DNA from: Rhizobiaceae bacterium
GTDB taxonomy: Bacteria; Pseudomonadota; Alphaproteobacteria; Rhizobiales; Rhizobiaceae
DNA: 64,000 bases
NCBI GenBank assembly: GCA_905339215.1
Contig: CAJPFN010000035.1
Location: forward strand, 37,788 to 101,787
Reading direction: 5' to 3'
Part shown: in pieces, positions 27,661-37,006 of the stretch
Position numbering within the stretch: the stretch's first letter is position 1
Layout: every line of letters starts with the position of its first letter
Notes under the pieces: model-generated
The model's input: the letters and a program-made list of their open reading frames with translations, nothing else
Told to the model about the DNA's origin: nothing
The model's database searches: none
Position numbers and translations under genes: made by a program

Positions 27661-28149
27661 CTATTGCCCCAGGACCATCGCCCAGTAGCGCCGGCCACTC
27701 TTGCCGTCGGCGGCGTTGCCGAGCCCGAAGCGGGTGAAGCGCGGGTCGAGCATGTTGCGCCGGTGCGGAGCCGACGCCATCCAGATGCGCATCAGCTCGC
27801 CCGGCTCCCAGCGGCCGTGGGCGATGTTCTCGGCGGCCGCACCCTTGATGCCGTTCGCCTTCATGCGCGCGGCGAAGTCGCGGCCCCAGCCGGTGCGGTG
27901 CTCCATCTTGCCCGAAAGCGCCATGTACCCGGCCTGCTGGCGCGCCGCCCGCTCGAGCGTGGCGTCGGATGAAAGGGTCGAAAGGCCGTTCTGCTGGCGG
28001 ATGTCGGCAAGGATCTCTTCGGCGGAGCGCGAGCTTCCTTCGGTCGAATCGAGCGACAGCACGCTCTGGCAGCCCGCCAGCGCCACGAGCAAGGACGCGC
28101 TGCCGGCGGTCAGCAGCCAGCGGCGGTCGGCGTCGGTCAGTCGTGCCAT
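27661..28149 (-). CDS. CAP-superfamily (SCP/PR-1-like) lipoprotein
   Basis: 162-residue CAP-domain protein. A lipobox-like ASLLVALAGCQS at about residues 14-25 suggests lipid attachment at Cys. The CAP core shows MEHRTGWGRDFAARM, AAAENIAHG, and IWMASAPHRRNMLDPRFTRFG, matching the CAP1 and CAP2 motifs, with the paired His and Glu residues. It has the YcgR/ 'YkwD' domain length of about 110. I prefer ATG 28149 because the lipoprotein signal begins right after; an ATG at 28203 would add 18 residues. It converges on the CHAT gene. The role is unknown; CAP proteins bind lipids or act on the envelope. Confidence 0.8.
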   Translation of the reverse strand: MARLTDADRRWLLTAGSASLLVALAGCQSVLSLDSTEGSSRSAEEILADIRQQNGLSTLSSDATLERAARQQAGYMALSGKMEHRTGWGRDFAARMKANGIKGAAAENIAHGRWEPGELMRIWMASAPHRRNMLDPRFTRFGLGNAADGKSGRRYWAMVLGQ

Positions 28150-28248
28150 GCCAATCCCACGCTCAGGCGAATCCTCTCCGCCTCCGGTGAAGCCCGCATT
28201 CATGGCATCTTTTTGGCGGGGACGGGGCGGATCGCAGCCGGCGTCGAT

Positions 28249-29157
28249 CTATCCCTTCGCCACGGCGGCGACGTGGCCGGAAAAGGCATCCGTCTCCATC
28301 AGCGCCCGGCAGCGGGCGAAGCGGCCATCGGCATAGGCGCGGAAATCGTCGGCCGGATTGGCGGCGGCGAGCTGGATCAGCCCCCACAGCGTCCACAGGA
28401 GGTCGCACATCGCCTTGTAGATGACGATTCGGCCGCGCTCGGCCGGCCGCGGCGCACCGCCGAAATAGGCGCGGATCATCTGCTCTTCCTGGTCGGTGTC
28501 GAACTTGCCCTCGACGGAAAGGTCGCCGAGGTCCCACATCGGGTCGTTCATGCCCGAATACTCCCAGTCGACGATCCACATACGGTCCCCGGTGTCGAGG
28601 AAATTCTCGCAGAGCGGGTCGCAGTGGCAGGCCGCGAGTGGCAGGTCGTGCGCGGCGAGCGCGGCACGCACGGCGTCAGCCTCGCGCACCACGTCGTGAT
28701 AGCCGGCCGGCAGTTCCACGTCCTTGGTCGACAGCACCTTCAGGTAGTCGTCGATCATGGAGAATAGCTCGAAGCGGAAGGGGAAGACGGCGCCGGAATC
28801 GTGCAGCCGGCGGAATGCTTCGCCGGCCCGCGCCGGTGCCCCGGCGTTGAGCTTGAAGGCCGCCGGCGACATGGTCTGGGCGCCGTCGATGAAGCGCGTC
28901 ACCATGACGCCCGTCCGGTCGTCGAAATGGATGACCTCGGGGCTGACGCCGGCCTTGGCGGCTTCCCTGGCGGCGACGCCCTCGTTGGCGCGGTTGATGT
29001 ATTCTTCGGTGCCCTTGCCGGGGATCCTCAGGCAATGGCCGCCGACCTGGAAGACGAGGTTGGTCAGCCCGCCGAGCCGCACGATCGGCCCGTCATGGCC
29101 GGCCAGCGCCGGGATGCCGGCGAGCGCCTCCCTGGCGCGGTCGATGTCGGTCGTCAT
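28249..29157 (-). CDS. choline-kinase/aminoglycoside-phosphotransferase-family protein (second copy)
   Basis: 302-residue protein kinase-like small-molecule kinase. Motifs are LGGLTNLVFQVG (phosphate-binding loop region, about residues 28-39), the Brenner motif CHCDPLCENFL (about 190-200) with catalytic Asp, and WIVDWEYSGMNDPMWDLGDL (metal-binding Asp). This is closest to the choline/ethanolamine kinase branch. The ATG overlaps the stop of the demethylase gene upstream by four bases. It is the last gene of the betaine operon. It may phosphorylate an amino-alcohol derived from the imported compound; the substrate is inference. Confidence 0.78.
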   Translation of the reverse strand: MTTDIDRAREALAGIPALAGHDGPIVRLGGLTNLVFQVGGHCLRIPGKGTEEYINRANEGVAAREAAKAGVSPEVIHFDDRTGVMVTRFIDGAQTMSPAAFKLNAGAPARAGEAFRRLHDSGAVFPFRFELFSMIDDYLKVLSTKDVELPAGYHDVVREADAVRAALAAHDLPLAACHCDPLCENFLDTGDRMWIVDWEYSGMNDPMWDLGDLSVEGKFDTDQEEQMIRAYFGGAPRPAERGRIVIYKAMCDLLWTLWGLIQLAAANPADDFRAYADGRFARCRALMETDAFSGHVAAVAKG

Positions 29158-31583
29158 GCCTTCAGCCTCTCCATGCGCGCGTCGTAGAGCGTGCGCGGCC
29201 CGCGCGTCGCGGCGTAGGCCTTGCCGAAGGCCTCGATCGCGAAGCCGGTCTCGCCCGCCACCTCGACGGGAAGGTAGCCGAAGGCGATCGTCTTGCCGAG
29301 CGCGTAGCCGTAGCCGGTCGACGAGGTCGAGCCGACGACGCGGCCGTCGAAGACGATCGCCTCGCCGCCGTGCAGCGGCGCGAATCCGTCGACGGTGAAC
29401 GAACACAGCCGCCGCTTCACGCCCTCGGCCTTGATGCGGGCGAGCGCGTCGCGGCCGATGAAGTCGCCCCCCGGGACGATCTTGTCCAGTGCTACCGCGA
29501 AGCCCAGACCCGCCTCGTAGGGGTTGTAGTCGGGCGTGATGTCGCCCGACCAGTAGAGGTAGCCCTTCTCCATGCGGCAGGCGTCGATGGCGCGGTAGCC
29601 GGCATTGGCGATGCCGTGGTCGCGGCCGGCCGCCTCCAGCGTCTCGTAGACGTGCGCCGCGTATTCCTGGGCGACGTAGAGCTCGTAGCCGAGTTCGCCG
29701 ACATAGCCGATACGCACGGCCAGCGCCTCGGCGCTGCCGATTGCGATGCGCCGCACGCCGAGAAAGGGCAGGGCGGCGTTGGAGACGTCGTCGTCGCTCG
29801 TCGCCTGCAGGATGTCGCGCGCCTTGGGACCGCACAGGTTGATGGTGGCGAAGCGGTTGGTGACGTCGCGCAGGGCGACGCCGGCCGGCAAATGGCGCGA
29901 CACCCAGTGGCCGTCGCGCACGCCGAAGCCCGAGCCGGTGACGAGGTAGAACAGCTCGTCGGCCGCATGCACGATGGTGACGTCGGCCTCGATGCCGCCC
30001 TTCTCGTTGCACAGCTGCGTGTAGACCGCCTTGCCGGCCGGACCGGAGAGGTCGTTGGCCGCAATGCGCTGCAATGCCTCGAAGGCACCGGGGCCGGCGA
30101 TCTCGAATTTGGAAAAGGAGCTCTGGTCGATCAGCGCGGCGCGTTCGCGGATGGCGCGCGCCTCCTCGCCGACCGCGTCGAACCAGCCCGGCTTGCCCTC
30201 GAAGCTGCCGAGCTCGACCGACTGGCCGCCGTCGACGGAAAACCAGTTGGGCCGCTCCCAGCCGAACTTGGAACCAAACACGGCGCCGCGCTGGCGCAGC
30301 TCCTCGTGCAGCGGCGAGCGCCTGAGCCCGCGCGCGGCATGCGCCTCCTCGGCCGGCCAGTGGATCTTGTAGTAGGCGCCGTAGGCCTCGATGGCGCGCG
30401 CCTCGAGATAGCGCCCCTGCGCCTGGACGGCGCCGAAGCGGCGCACGTCGAACGGCCACAGATCCATGCCGGCGTCGCCGTGCAGGATCATGTTGGAGAG
30501 TGCCAGTCCGGCGCCGCCGGACGCCGCGATGCCGGCGGTGAAGCCGCAGGCCACGTAGAAATTGTCGAGTTCCGGCGCCAGCCCCATGATCGGCTCGCCG
30601 TCGAAAGAGACCGGGATCGGCCCGTTGATGACGGTCTGGATGCCGATCTCGTTCAACACCGGCAGGCGGCTCGCCGCCGGCAGCGCGAACAGTTCCAGCC
30701 GCTCCATGTCCGGCGCGAAGAGTTCGCGGCCGAAGTCGAGCGGCGGCATGCCGCGCCAGCAGCCCTTCGTCCCGTCCTCCCAGCCGCCGATGGCGAAGCT
30801 GCCAGTGTCCGGCTTCAGGTAGAAGTTGTTGTCCGGGTCGCGCAGGGTGGTCAGGCCGGGATCGAGCGTCAGCTTCTTCTCGGTGAGGAAGTACTGGTGC
30901 TCGACCACGCCCGCCGCCAGCGGCACGCCGGCCATGGCGCCGACGCGCTTGGCCCACAGGCCGGCGCAGTTGACGAGGATGTCGCAGGAGATCGTGCCGC
31001 CGTTGGTGACGACGCCGACCGCCCGGCGGTTCTCCACCACGATCTCCTCGACGGTGACGCCCTCCTCGATGCGCGCACCGTACTGGCGGGCGCCCTTGGC
31101 GTAGGCCATGGTCAGCGAATAGGGATCGATGTAGCCGTCGCCGGGGATGAAGGCGGCGCCCTCGATGCCCTCCTTGACGATGAAGGGGAAGTGTTTCGCC
31201 GCCTCGTCCGCCGACAGCGAATGGCACTCGACGCCGAAACTCTTCGCCTGGCCCATCGAGCGGCGGATCTCGCTCCAGCGCGCGGGGCTGCCGGCGAGCC
31301 TGAGCGAGCCGACCTTCTTCCAGGCGATGTGCTGGCCGGTCTCTTCCTCCAGACGGTCGAACACGGCGACCGAGTTCTGCATCAGCCGCGTCAGGTTGCG
31401 CTTGCCCCGCAGCTGGCCGACGAGGCCGGCGGCATGCCAGGTGCAGCCGTGGGTCAGCTGCGCCTTCTCCACCAGCAGCACCTCCTTCGCCCCGTCGCGG
31501 GCGAGGTGGTAGGCGATCGACGTGCCGATTGCACCGCCGCCGATGATGAGGATGTGGACGTGACGGTCAGCACGGAAGGTCAT
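29154..31583 (-). CDS. dimethylglycine/sarcosine dehydrogenase-like flavoprotein (second copy)
   Basis: 809 residues in two halves. The N-terminal DAO-fold has GGGAIGTSIAYHLARDGA (about residues 14-31) and TWHAAGLVGQLR (about 50-61), in which the His is the residue that carries FAD covalently in dimethylglycine dehydrogenase. The C-terminal half, from about 430, is a GcvT-like folate-binding region, with QSSFSKFEIAGPGAFE, LCNEKGGIEADVTI and GYVGELGYELYV. Such enzymes oxidatively demethylate an N-methyl amine and pass the carbon to tetrahydrofolate. I start at ATG 31583; a GTG at 31610 is an alternative. Coupled to the following kinase. Which N-methylated amine it uses is not shown. Confidence 0.82.
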   Translation of the reverse strand: MTFRADRHVHILIIGGGAIGTSIAYHLARDGAKEVLLVEKAQLTHGCTWHAAGLVGQLRGKRNLTRLMQNSVAVFDRLEEETGQHIAWKKVGSLRLAGSPARWSEIRRSMGQAKSFGVECHSLSADEAAKHFPFIVKEGIEGAAFIPGDGYIDPYSLTMAYAKGARQYGARIEEGVTVEEIVVENRRAVGVVTNGGTISCDILVNCAGLWAKRVGAMAGVPLAAGVVEHQYFLTEKKLTLDPGLTTLRDPDNNFYLKPDTGSFAIGGWEDGTKGCWRGMPPLDFGRELFAPDMERLELFALPAASRLPVLNEIGIQTVINGPIPVSFDGEPIMGLAPELDNFYVACGFTAGIAASGGAGLALSNMILHGDAGMDLWPFDVRRFGAVQAQGRYLEARAIEAYGAYYKIHWPAEEAHAARGLRRSPLHEELRQRGAVFGSKFGWERPNWFSVDGGQSVELGSFEGKPGWFDAVGEEARAIRERAALIDQSSFSKFEIAGPGAFEALQRIAANDLSGPAGKAVYTQLCNEKGGIEADVTIVHAADELFYLVTGSGFGVRDGHWVSRHLPAGVALRDVTNRFATINLCGPKARDILQATSDDDVSNAALPFLGVRRIAIGSAEALAVRIGYVGELGYELYVAQEYAAHVYETLEAAGRDHGIANAGYRAIDACRMEKGYLYWSGDITPDYNPYEAGLGFAVALDKIVPGGDFIGRDALARIKAEGVKRRLCSFTVDGFAPLHGGEAIVFDGRVVGSTSSTGYGYALGKTIAFGYLPVEVAGETGFAIEAFGKAYAATRGPRTLYDARMERLKA

Positions 31584-31634
31584 GGGGCCTCGTTCGTTTC
31601 GCAATGGCACCGCGGAGAGGGTCGCTCATCTGCA

Positions 31635-34088
31635 TCACCCCTTCACCCGCTCGCCCTTCGGGTCGTAGAGCGGATCGAGGTGGATCTTCGCCGGAACCGT
31701 CTCCATCGCCACCACCAGCGCGTAGTCGCCCGAGGCGAGGAACTCGTCCGACACCCCGTCGGCGTTGCGCACGTAGCCGTAGCCGACGTTCCTGCCGACC
31801 GTGTAGCCGTAGCCGCCGCTGGTGAGGTAGCCGACCGGCTGGCCGTCGCGCAGGATGGTCTCGCGGCCGACCAGCACGACGCGCGGATCGTCGACGGTGA
31901 AGCCGGCGAGACGCTTTTTCAGCGGCTGGCCGGATACGGCCTCCAGCGCCTTGCGGCCGACGAAGTCCGTGTTTTTGCGCAGTTTCACCGCCCAGCCGAG
32001 GCCGGCCTCGAACGGCGTGTCGTTCGGCGTGATGTCCGAGCCCCAGGCGCGGTAGCCCTTTTCCAGCCTGAGCGATTCCAGCGCCCGGTAGCCGATGGGG
32101 CGGATGCCATGCGGCTCGCCGGCCGCCATCAGCGCGTCGAATACCTCGCCGATCGCACCGATCGGCACGTGCAGCTCCCAGCCGAGTTCGCCGACATAGG
32201 TGACGCGCAGCGCCCTGATCACGCTGCCGGCGATGCCGATCTCGCGGACGTGACCGAACGGGAAGGCGGCGTTGGAGACGTCGGCGTCGGTCACCGTCTC
32301 CAGCACCAGTCGCGCCTTCGGCCCCATCAGCGACAGCGTGCCGAAGTCCTCGGTGACGTCGGTCAGCCGCGCGTCGAGCCCCTCGCCGATATGGTCGGCG
32401 ATCCAGGCCAGGTCGTGGGTGCGGAAGCCGGTGCCGGTGACGATGTAGAAGCGCTCGTCGGAAAGCCGCGCCACGGTGAGATCGGCCTCGATGCCGCCGC
32501 GCGTGTTGAGCAGCTGCGTGTAGGTCAGCCGCCCGGCCGGCTTGCCGACGTCGTTGGCGCAGATCCAGTCGAGCGCCCGGCCGGCGTCGCGGCCTTCGAT
32601 CTCGTACTTGGCAAACGACGACTGGTCGAAGATGCCGACCGCCTCGCGTACATGGGCGTGCTCGGCGCCGACGGCGTCGAACCAGTTCTGCCGGCCCATC
32701 GAATAGACGTCCTTCGCCTCCATACCCTCGGGCGCGAACCAGTTCGGCCGCTCCCAGCCGAGCTTGGAGCCGAATACCGCGCGGTGGTGTTTGAGCCGCT
32801 CGTAGAGCGGCGAGACGATGCGCGGCCGGCCGCTCTCGTATTCCTCGTGCGGGAAGCCGATTGTGTAGTGCTTGCCGTAAGCCTCCAGCGTGCGGTCGCA
32901 GACCCATCGCCGGTCGCGGTGCAGGCCGGAGAAGCGGCGGATGTCGACGACCCAGAGGTCCAGCGGCGCCTCGCCGTCGACCGCCCACTGCGCCAGCACC
33001 CAGCCGGCGCCGCCGCCCGACGCGATGCCGAAGGCGTTGAAGCCGGCGCCGACATACATGTTGGCGCATTCCGGCGCCGAGCCGAGGATGAAGTTGCCGT
33101 CGGGCGTGAAACTCTCCGGGCCGTTGATCATCTGCTTGACGCCGGTATTTGCCAGCGCCGGGATGCGCTCGATCGCCTGCGTCATGTGCTGTTCGAAATG
33201 GTCGAAATCGTCGTCGAACAGGCGGAACTCCCAGTCGTCGGGAACGTCGCCCCCGGGGAGATCGGTGGTCCACGGCTGCGGGTTTGGCTCGTAGCCGCCC
33301 ATCACCAGCCCGCCGACCTCCTCCTTGAAGTAGGTGCGCCGGTCGGGATCGCGGATGGTCGGCGCGTCGGCGGCGAGGCCCTCGATCTTCTCGGTGATGA
33401 TGTACTGGTGCTTGACCGGCTGCAGCGGCACGTTGATGCCGGCCTTGGCGCCCACCTGGCGCGCCCACTGGCCGGCGCAGTTGACCACCTTGTCGCAGGC
33501 GATGTCGCCCTTGTCGGTCTTCACCGCGACGATGCGGTCGCCCTTCATGTCGAAGCCGTTGACGCGCACGTTCTCGTAGAGCTTGGCGCCGTGCATGCGC
33601 GCGCCCTTCGCCAGCGACTGGGTGATGTCGGACGGGCTCGCCTGGCCGTCGGTCGGCAGCCAGGAGGCGCCAACGAGGTCGCCGACCTCCATCAGCGGCC
33701 ACATCGCCTTGACCTCGGCGGGCGTCAGCAGGTGCATGTCCATGCCGAAGCTCTTCGCCGTCGTCGCCAGCCGGCGGAACTCGGTCCAGCGGTCCTGGTT
33801 GGTGGCGAGCCTGAGGCAGCCGGTCATCTTCCAGCCGGTGGCCAGGCCGGTCTCCGCCTCCAGACCCTTGTAGAGCTCGACGGAGTACTTCAGCACGCGC
33901 GTGATCGACGCCGAGGAGCGCAACTGGCCGACCAGTCCCGCCGCATGCCAGGTCGAGCCAGAGGTGAGCTTGCCCTGCTCGATGAGCACGACGTCCGCCT
34001 TGTGGTCCCGCGCCAGGTGGTAGGCGGTCGAACAGCCGATGATGCCGCCGCCGATGACGACGATCGATGCGTGCCTGGGCAGGGTCAT
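31635..34088 (-). CDS. dimethylglycine/sarcosine dehydrogenase-like flavoprotein (first copy)
   Basis: 817-residue paralogue of the next gene in the operon, with the same two-domain layout. The FAD loop is GGGIIGCSTAYHLARDH (about residues 13-29) and the covalent-FAD His is in STWHAAGLVGQLRSS (about 47-61). In the GcvT-like half I see QSSFAKYEIEGRDAGR, LLNTRGGIEADLTV and YVGELGWELHV. The ATG overlaps the stop of the kinase gene ahead of it by four bases (ATGA). The two copies share signatures throughout but differ in the substrate half, so they may act on successive N-methyl groups or on different substrates. This is inference. Confidence 0.82.
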   Translation of the reverse strand: MTLPRHASIVVIGGGIIGCSTAYHLARDHKADVVLIEQGKLTSGSTWHAAGLVGQLRSSASITRVLKYSVELYKGLEAETGLATGWKMTGCLRLATNQDRWTEFRRLATTAKSFGMDMHLLTPAEVKAMWPLMEVGDLVGASWLPTDGQASPSDITQSLAKGARMHGAKLYENVRVNGFDMKGDRIVAVKTDKGDIACDKVVNCAGQWARQVGAKAGINVPLQPVKHQYIITEKIEGLAADAPTIRDPDRRTYFKEEVGGLVMGGYEPNPQPWTTDLPGGDVPDDWEFRLFDDDFDHFEQHMTQAIERIPALANTGVKQMINGPESFTPDGNFILGSAPECANMYVGAGFNAFGIASGGGAGWVLAQWAVDGEAPLDLWVVDIRRFSGLHRDRRWVCDRTLEAYGKHYTIGFPHEEYESGRPRIVSPLYERLKHHRAVFGSKLGWERPNWFAPEGMEAKDVYSMGRQNWFDAVGAEHAHVREAVGIFDQSSFAKYEIEGRDAGRALDWICANDVGKPAGRLTYTQLLNTRGGIEADLTVARLSDERFYIVTGTGFRTHDLAWIADHIGEGLDARLTDVTEDFGTLSLMGPKARLVLETVTDADVSNAAFPFGHVREIGIAGSVIRALRVTYVGELGWELHVPIGAIGEVFDALMAAGEPHGIRPIGYRALESLRLEKGYRAWGSDITPNDTPFEAGLGWAVKLRKNTDFVGRKALEAVSGQPLKKRLAGFTVDDPRVVLVGRETILRDGQPVGYLTSGGYGYTVGRNVGYGYVRNADGVSDEFLASGDYALVVAMETVPAKIHLDPLYDPKGERVKG

Positions 34089-34978
34089 GATGCGTTCTTT
34101 CCGTAGGTCGTGCGGTATTGGTCGAGTGCCGCGCCCAGCTTCGCCAGGTTCTCGCCTGTGTAGGCGACGTAGTCGACGCCGGGGGCGTTGAGATGAAGTT
34201 CGGAGACCATGCTCCACATCGCCTCGCGCAGGAGCGACGCGCACTGCATGGCGGCGTGCGAACGCAGGATGGCGGCGTCTGGCTCGTGGTCGAAATAGGC
34301 GGTGAGCAGGCGTTTCGCTTCCTCCTCGCTCATGCCGGCATTGGATGCCGCACCGGCGAGGTCGAACATCGCCGTGTTGAACCCGGCGTATTCGAAGTCG
34401 ATCAGCCAGATCTTTTCGCCGTCGTCGAGGAAGTTGGCGGGCAGCAGGTCGTTGTGGCCGAAGACGATCGGTAGCGGGGCTTGCGCCCGCTCCAGTTCGT
34501 CGGCGAGCGCGAGATAGGACGGCAGTTCCGGTGTCATGCGGCTGCCGCCGCGGTCGAGCGTGCGCGCGTAGTCGCGGATGACGTGGAAGACCCAGAACAT
34601 GAAGCCCGGCCCCGAGACGTACCGCGGCATCTCTTCGTGAAAGGCGCGCATCAGGCGGCCGATGCGCTCGGGATTGGCGCGCACGTCGCCAGGGCCGTAG
34701 GTCTTTGCCTCGATGAAGGCCGAGACCATGATGCCCGGCTCGGCATACTGGAGTTCCGGGGCGAAGCCTGCGGTGTGAGCGGCGCGCGCCGTCATGACCT
34801 CGCGCTCGCGCAGCACGTGGTGGAACGGATAGTCCTTGCCGAAGCGCACGACGTGCTTGCCGGCGCCGTCGGTCACCAGCCAGCTCTCGTTGCTGATTCC
34901 GCCGCGCAGCGGCTCGATGGCGACGCCGCCCTTCCAGCAGGGCAGGGATCTCAGTCTCTGTTCGTTGGTCTTGTACAT
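34085..34978 (-). CDS. choline-kinase/aminoglycoside-phosphotransferase-family protein (first copy)
   Basis: 297-residue small-molecule kinase. The Brenner motif is VFGHNDLLPANFLDDG (about residues 175-190) with catalytic Asp, followed by IWLIDFEYAGFNTAMFDLA with the metal Asp. An N-terminal RGGISNESWLV corresponds to the choline-kinase nucleotide-loop pattern. I chose ATG 34978 because the permease stop lies just before it (1-base gap), so translation can restart there; a longer upstream reading frame runs into the permease. Placed between the permease and the first demethylase, it is evidently part of the pathway. Choline or a related alcohol is the likely acceptor. Confidence 0.78.
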   Translation of the reverse strand: MYKTNEQRLRSLPCWKGGVAIEPLRGGISNESWLVTDGAGKHVVRFGKDYPFHHVLREREVMTARAAHTAGFAPELQYAEPGIMVSAFIEAKTYGPGDVRANPERIGRLMRAFHEEMPRYVSGPGFMFWVFHVIRDYARTLDRGGSRMTPELPSYLALADELERAQAPLPIVFGHNDLLPANFLDDGEKIWLIDFEYAGFNTAMFDLAGAASNAGMSEEEAKRLLTAYFDHEPDAAILRSHAAMQCASLLREAMWSMVSELHLNAPGVDYVAYTGENLAKLGAALDQYRTTYGKNAS

Positions 34979-34979
34979 T

Positions 34980-37004
34980 TCAGACCAGTCCCAGACGTTT
35001 ACGGCTTCGCGCCGCACCGGCCCCGATGAGCCGGTCGGCGATGATGGCGATGAACGCGACGGCCAGGCCGGCGACGAGGCCGCGACCGGTGTCGGCCTTG
35101 GTCAGCGCGATGTAGACCTCCTGGCCGAGGTCGCGCGTACCGACCAGCGACGTGATGACCAGCATCGACAGGGCGAACATGATCGTCTGGTTCAGGCCGA
35201 GCAGGATCTCGGGCAGCGCCAGCTTCAGCTTGATCTTGGTCAGGATCTGGGCCGGCGTGCAGCCCATGGCGCGCCCGGCCTCGATCAGTTGCGGATCGAC
35301 CTTCTGCAGGCCGAGCGCGGTGTAGCGGATGGCCGGCGCCACCGCATAGGCCACGACCGCGATCATTGCCGTGAAGTCGCCGACCCGAAATAGCATCACC
35401 GCCGGCATCAGGTAGACGAATGAGGGCAGCGTCTGCAGCGTGTCGATGACGACCTGAACCCAGCGCCACAGCCTCTCGCGTTCCGCCGACAGGATGCCCA
35501 CCGGAATGCCGATCAGCGCGGCGACGATCACCGAGATACCGCACAGGTAGACTGTGATCGTCGCCTTCTCCCACTGGCCGGTTGCGGCGATGAGGAAGGA
35601 CAGTACGCCGACGAGCAGCGCCAGCCGCGCACCGCCGAGCCGCCACCCGGCGAAGGCGAGCAGGACGACGACGCCGGCCCAGGGCAGGCCGCCGAGCAGG
35701 CGCTTGAAGGGCACCAGCACGTTGAGCAGAACGGCGTTCTTCAGCGCCTCCAGCGTGTCGAAAAAGTTGACGTTGATCCACCCGACGATGTCGGAGAAGA
35801 ACGGGCCGGTCGAGACGTGCAGGGCTTCCGGATAGGTCTGTACCGCCGGCACGGCGAGGCCGGCGAGCGCCGCGACGACGACGATCGCCAGAGACGCCAC
35901 CGTGTAGGGATTGCGGGCGATGAGGCCGGCGCCGGCCGGCGCCGGTGCGTCGGCGGTCCGCCGTGCATAGGCCTGGCTCACCCGGTCCAGCGCCACCGCG
36001 AGTACGACGATGGCGATGCCTGCTTCAAGGCCGGCGCCGATGTCGAGGCGGCGCAGCGCGGCGAGCACGTCGAAGCCCAGCCCGCCGGCGCCGATCATCG
36101 AGGCGATGATGACCATGTTCAGCGATAGCATGATCACCTGGTTGACGCCGACCATCAGGCTGTCCTTGGCTGACGGCACCAGCACGCGCCAGGTCATCTG
36201 CCGCCTCGTGCAGCCGATCATCTTGCCGAGGTCGCGGATCTCGGAGGGCACGCCGCGCAGCGCTAGCGCCGCGATGCGCGTCATCGGCGGCATCGCGTAG
36301 ATCAGCGTCGCCACCACGGCGGCCGTCGGGCCGAAGCCGAACAGGAACAGGATCGGCACCAGGTAGGCGAACACCGGGATCGTCTGCATCAGGTCGAGGA
36401 TCGGCGTCAGCGCCCGCTCGAAGCGCGGCCAGCGATAGGCAGCGATGCCGAGCAGCAGACCGAGGATCACGCCGAGCGGCACGGCGACCAGGATCGAGGC
36501 GAGTGTCACCATGGCGCTGGTCCACTGCCCGAACGCGGCGAGGAAGGCGAAGCACGCGGCGACGAGGATCGCGAGCTTCCTCCCGCCGGCGTGGAAGCCG
36601 ATCAGCGTGGCGATGGCGATGACCGCGATCCAGGACAGCGGCGGCAGGATCTGCACGGCGCTCGATCCCTGGCCGGAGAGAAAGCCGGTCGACAGCAGGC
36701 TGAGCACGATGCGGTAGGGGAAGTCGATCACCGCGGCGACGAATCGGGTCAGGTCGGTGAATGTGAACAGGCCGAAGCTCGCCTCGTTGAGCAGCCACTT
36801 CATCGAACTGCCGATCCAGCGTTGCGCCGGGATCGCATAGGCCTTCGGATAATCGAAGGCCCATTTCAGCGCGCCGCCGAACTGCCAGAGCGCGACGAAA
36901 ACCACGATCGCGGCGGTCCAGCCGATATTGGCGGCCGACATCACCGGCGCCGCCGCCTCGCGGTCCGGTTTTCCGGCCAGTGTCTGGGGAGCCGGCGTCG
37001 CCAT
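34980..37004 (-). CDS. proW: glycine/proline betaine ABC permease, double-length (two ProW-like domains fused)
   Basis: 674-residue permease in which two ProW-like units occur in tandem, separated by a second set of hydrophobic segments near residues 350-430. Each half has its own dock-loop sequence: EIRDLGKMIGCTRRQMTWRV (about 265) and EAGRAMGCTPAQILTKIKLK (about 590). This is about twice the usual ProW length (about 300). The ATG lies two bases past the ATPase stop. One chain could therefore make the full channel with a single ATPase dimer. Known for some compatible-solute importers; the substrate here is inferred as a betaine. Confidence 0.85.
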   Translation of the reverse strand: MATPAPQTLAGKPDREAAAPVMSAANIGWTAAIVVFVALWQFGGALKWAFDYPKAYAIPAQRWIGSSMKWLLNEASFGLFTFTDLTRFVAAVIDFPYRIVLSLLSTGFLSGQGSSAVQILPPLSWIAVIAIATLIGFHAGGRKLAILVAACFAFLAAFGQWTSAMVTLASILVAVPLGVILGLLLGIAAYRWPRFERALTPILDLMQTIPVFAYLVPILFLFGFGPTAAVVATLIYAMPPMTRIAALALRGVPSEIRDLGKMIGCTRRQMTWRVLVPSAKDSLMVGVNQVIMLSLNMVIIASMIGAGGLGFDVLAALRRLDIGAGLEAGIAIVVLAVALDRVSQAYARRTADAPAPAGAGLIARNPYTVASLAIVVVAALAGLAVPAVQTYPEALHVSTGPFFSDIVGWINVNFFDTLEALKNAVLLNVLVPFKRLLGGLPWAGVVVLLAFAGWRLGGARLALLVGVLSFLIAATGQWEKATITVYLCGISVIVAALIGIPVGILSAERERLWRWVQVVIDTLQTLPSFVYLMPAVMLFRVGDFTAMIAVVAYAVAPAIRYTALGLQKVDPQLIEAGRAMGCTPAQILTKIKLKLALPEILLGLNQTIMFALSMLVITSLVGTRDLGQEVYIALTKADTGRGLVAGLAVAFIAIIADRLIGAGAARSRKRLGLV

Positions 37005-37006
37005 GG

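Noticed and set aside
29370..34106. A 1578-codon plus-strand frame opposite the demethylase genes
   Set aside because: It is antisense to two well-recognised flavoprotein genes, Arg/Ala/Asp/Val-rich with no family motif and no ribosome site; GC-rich third positions keep such frames open.
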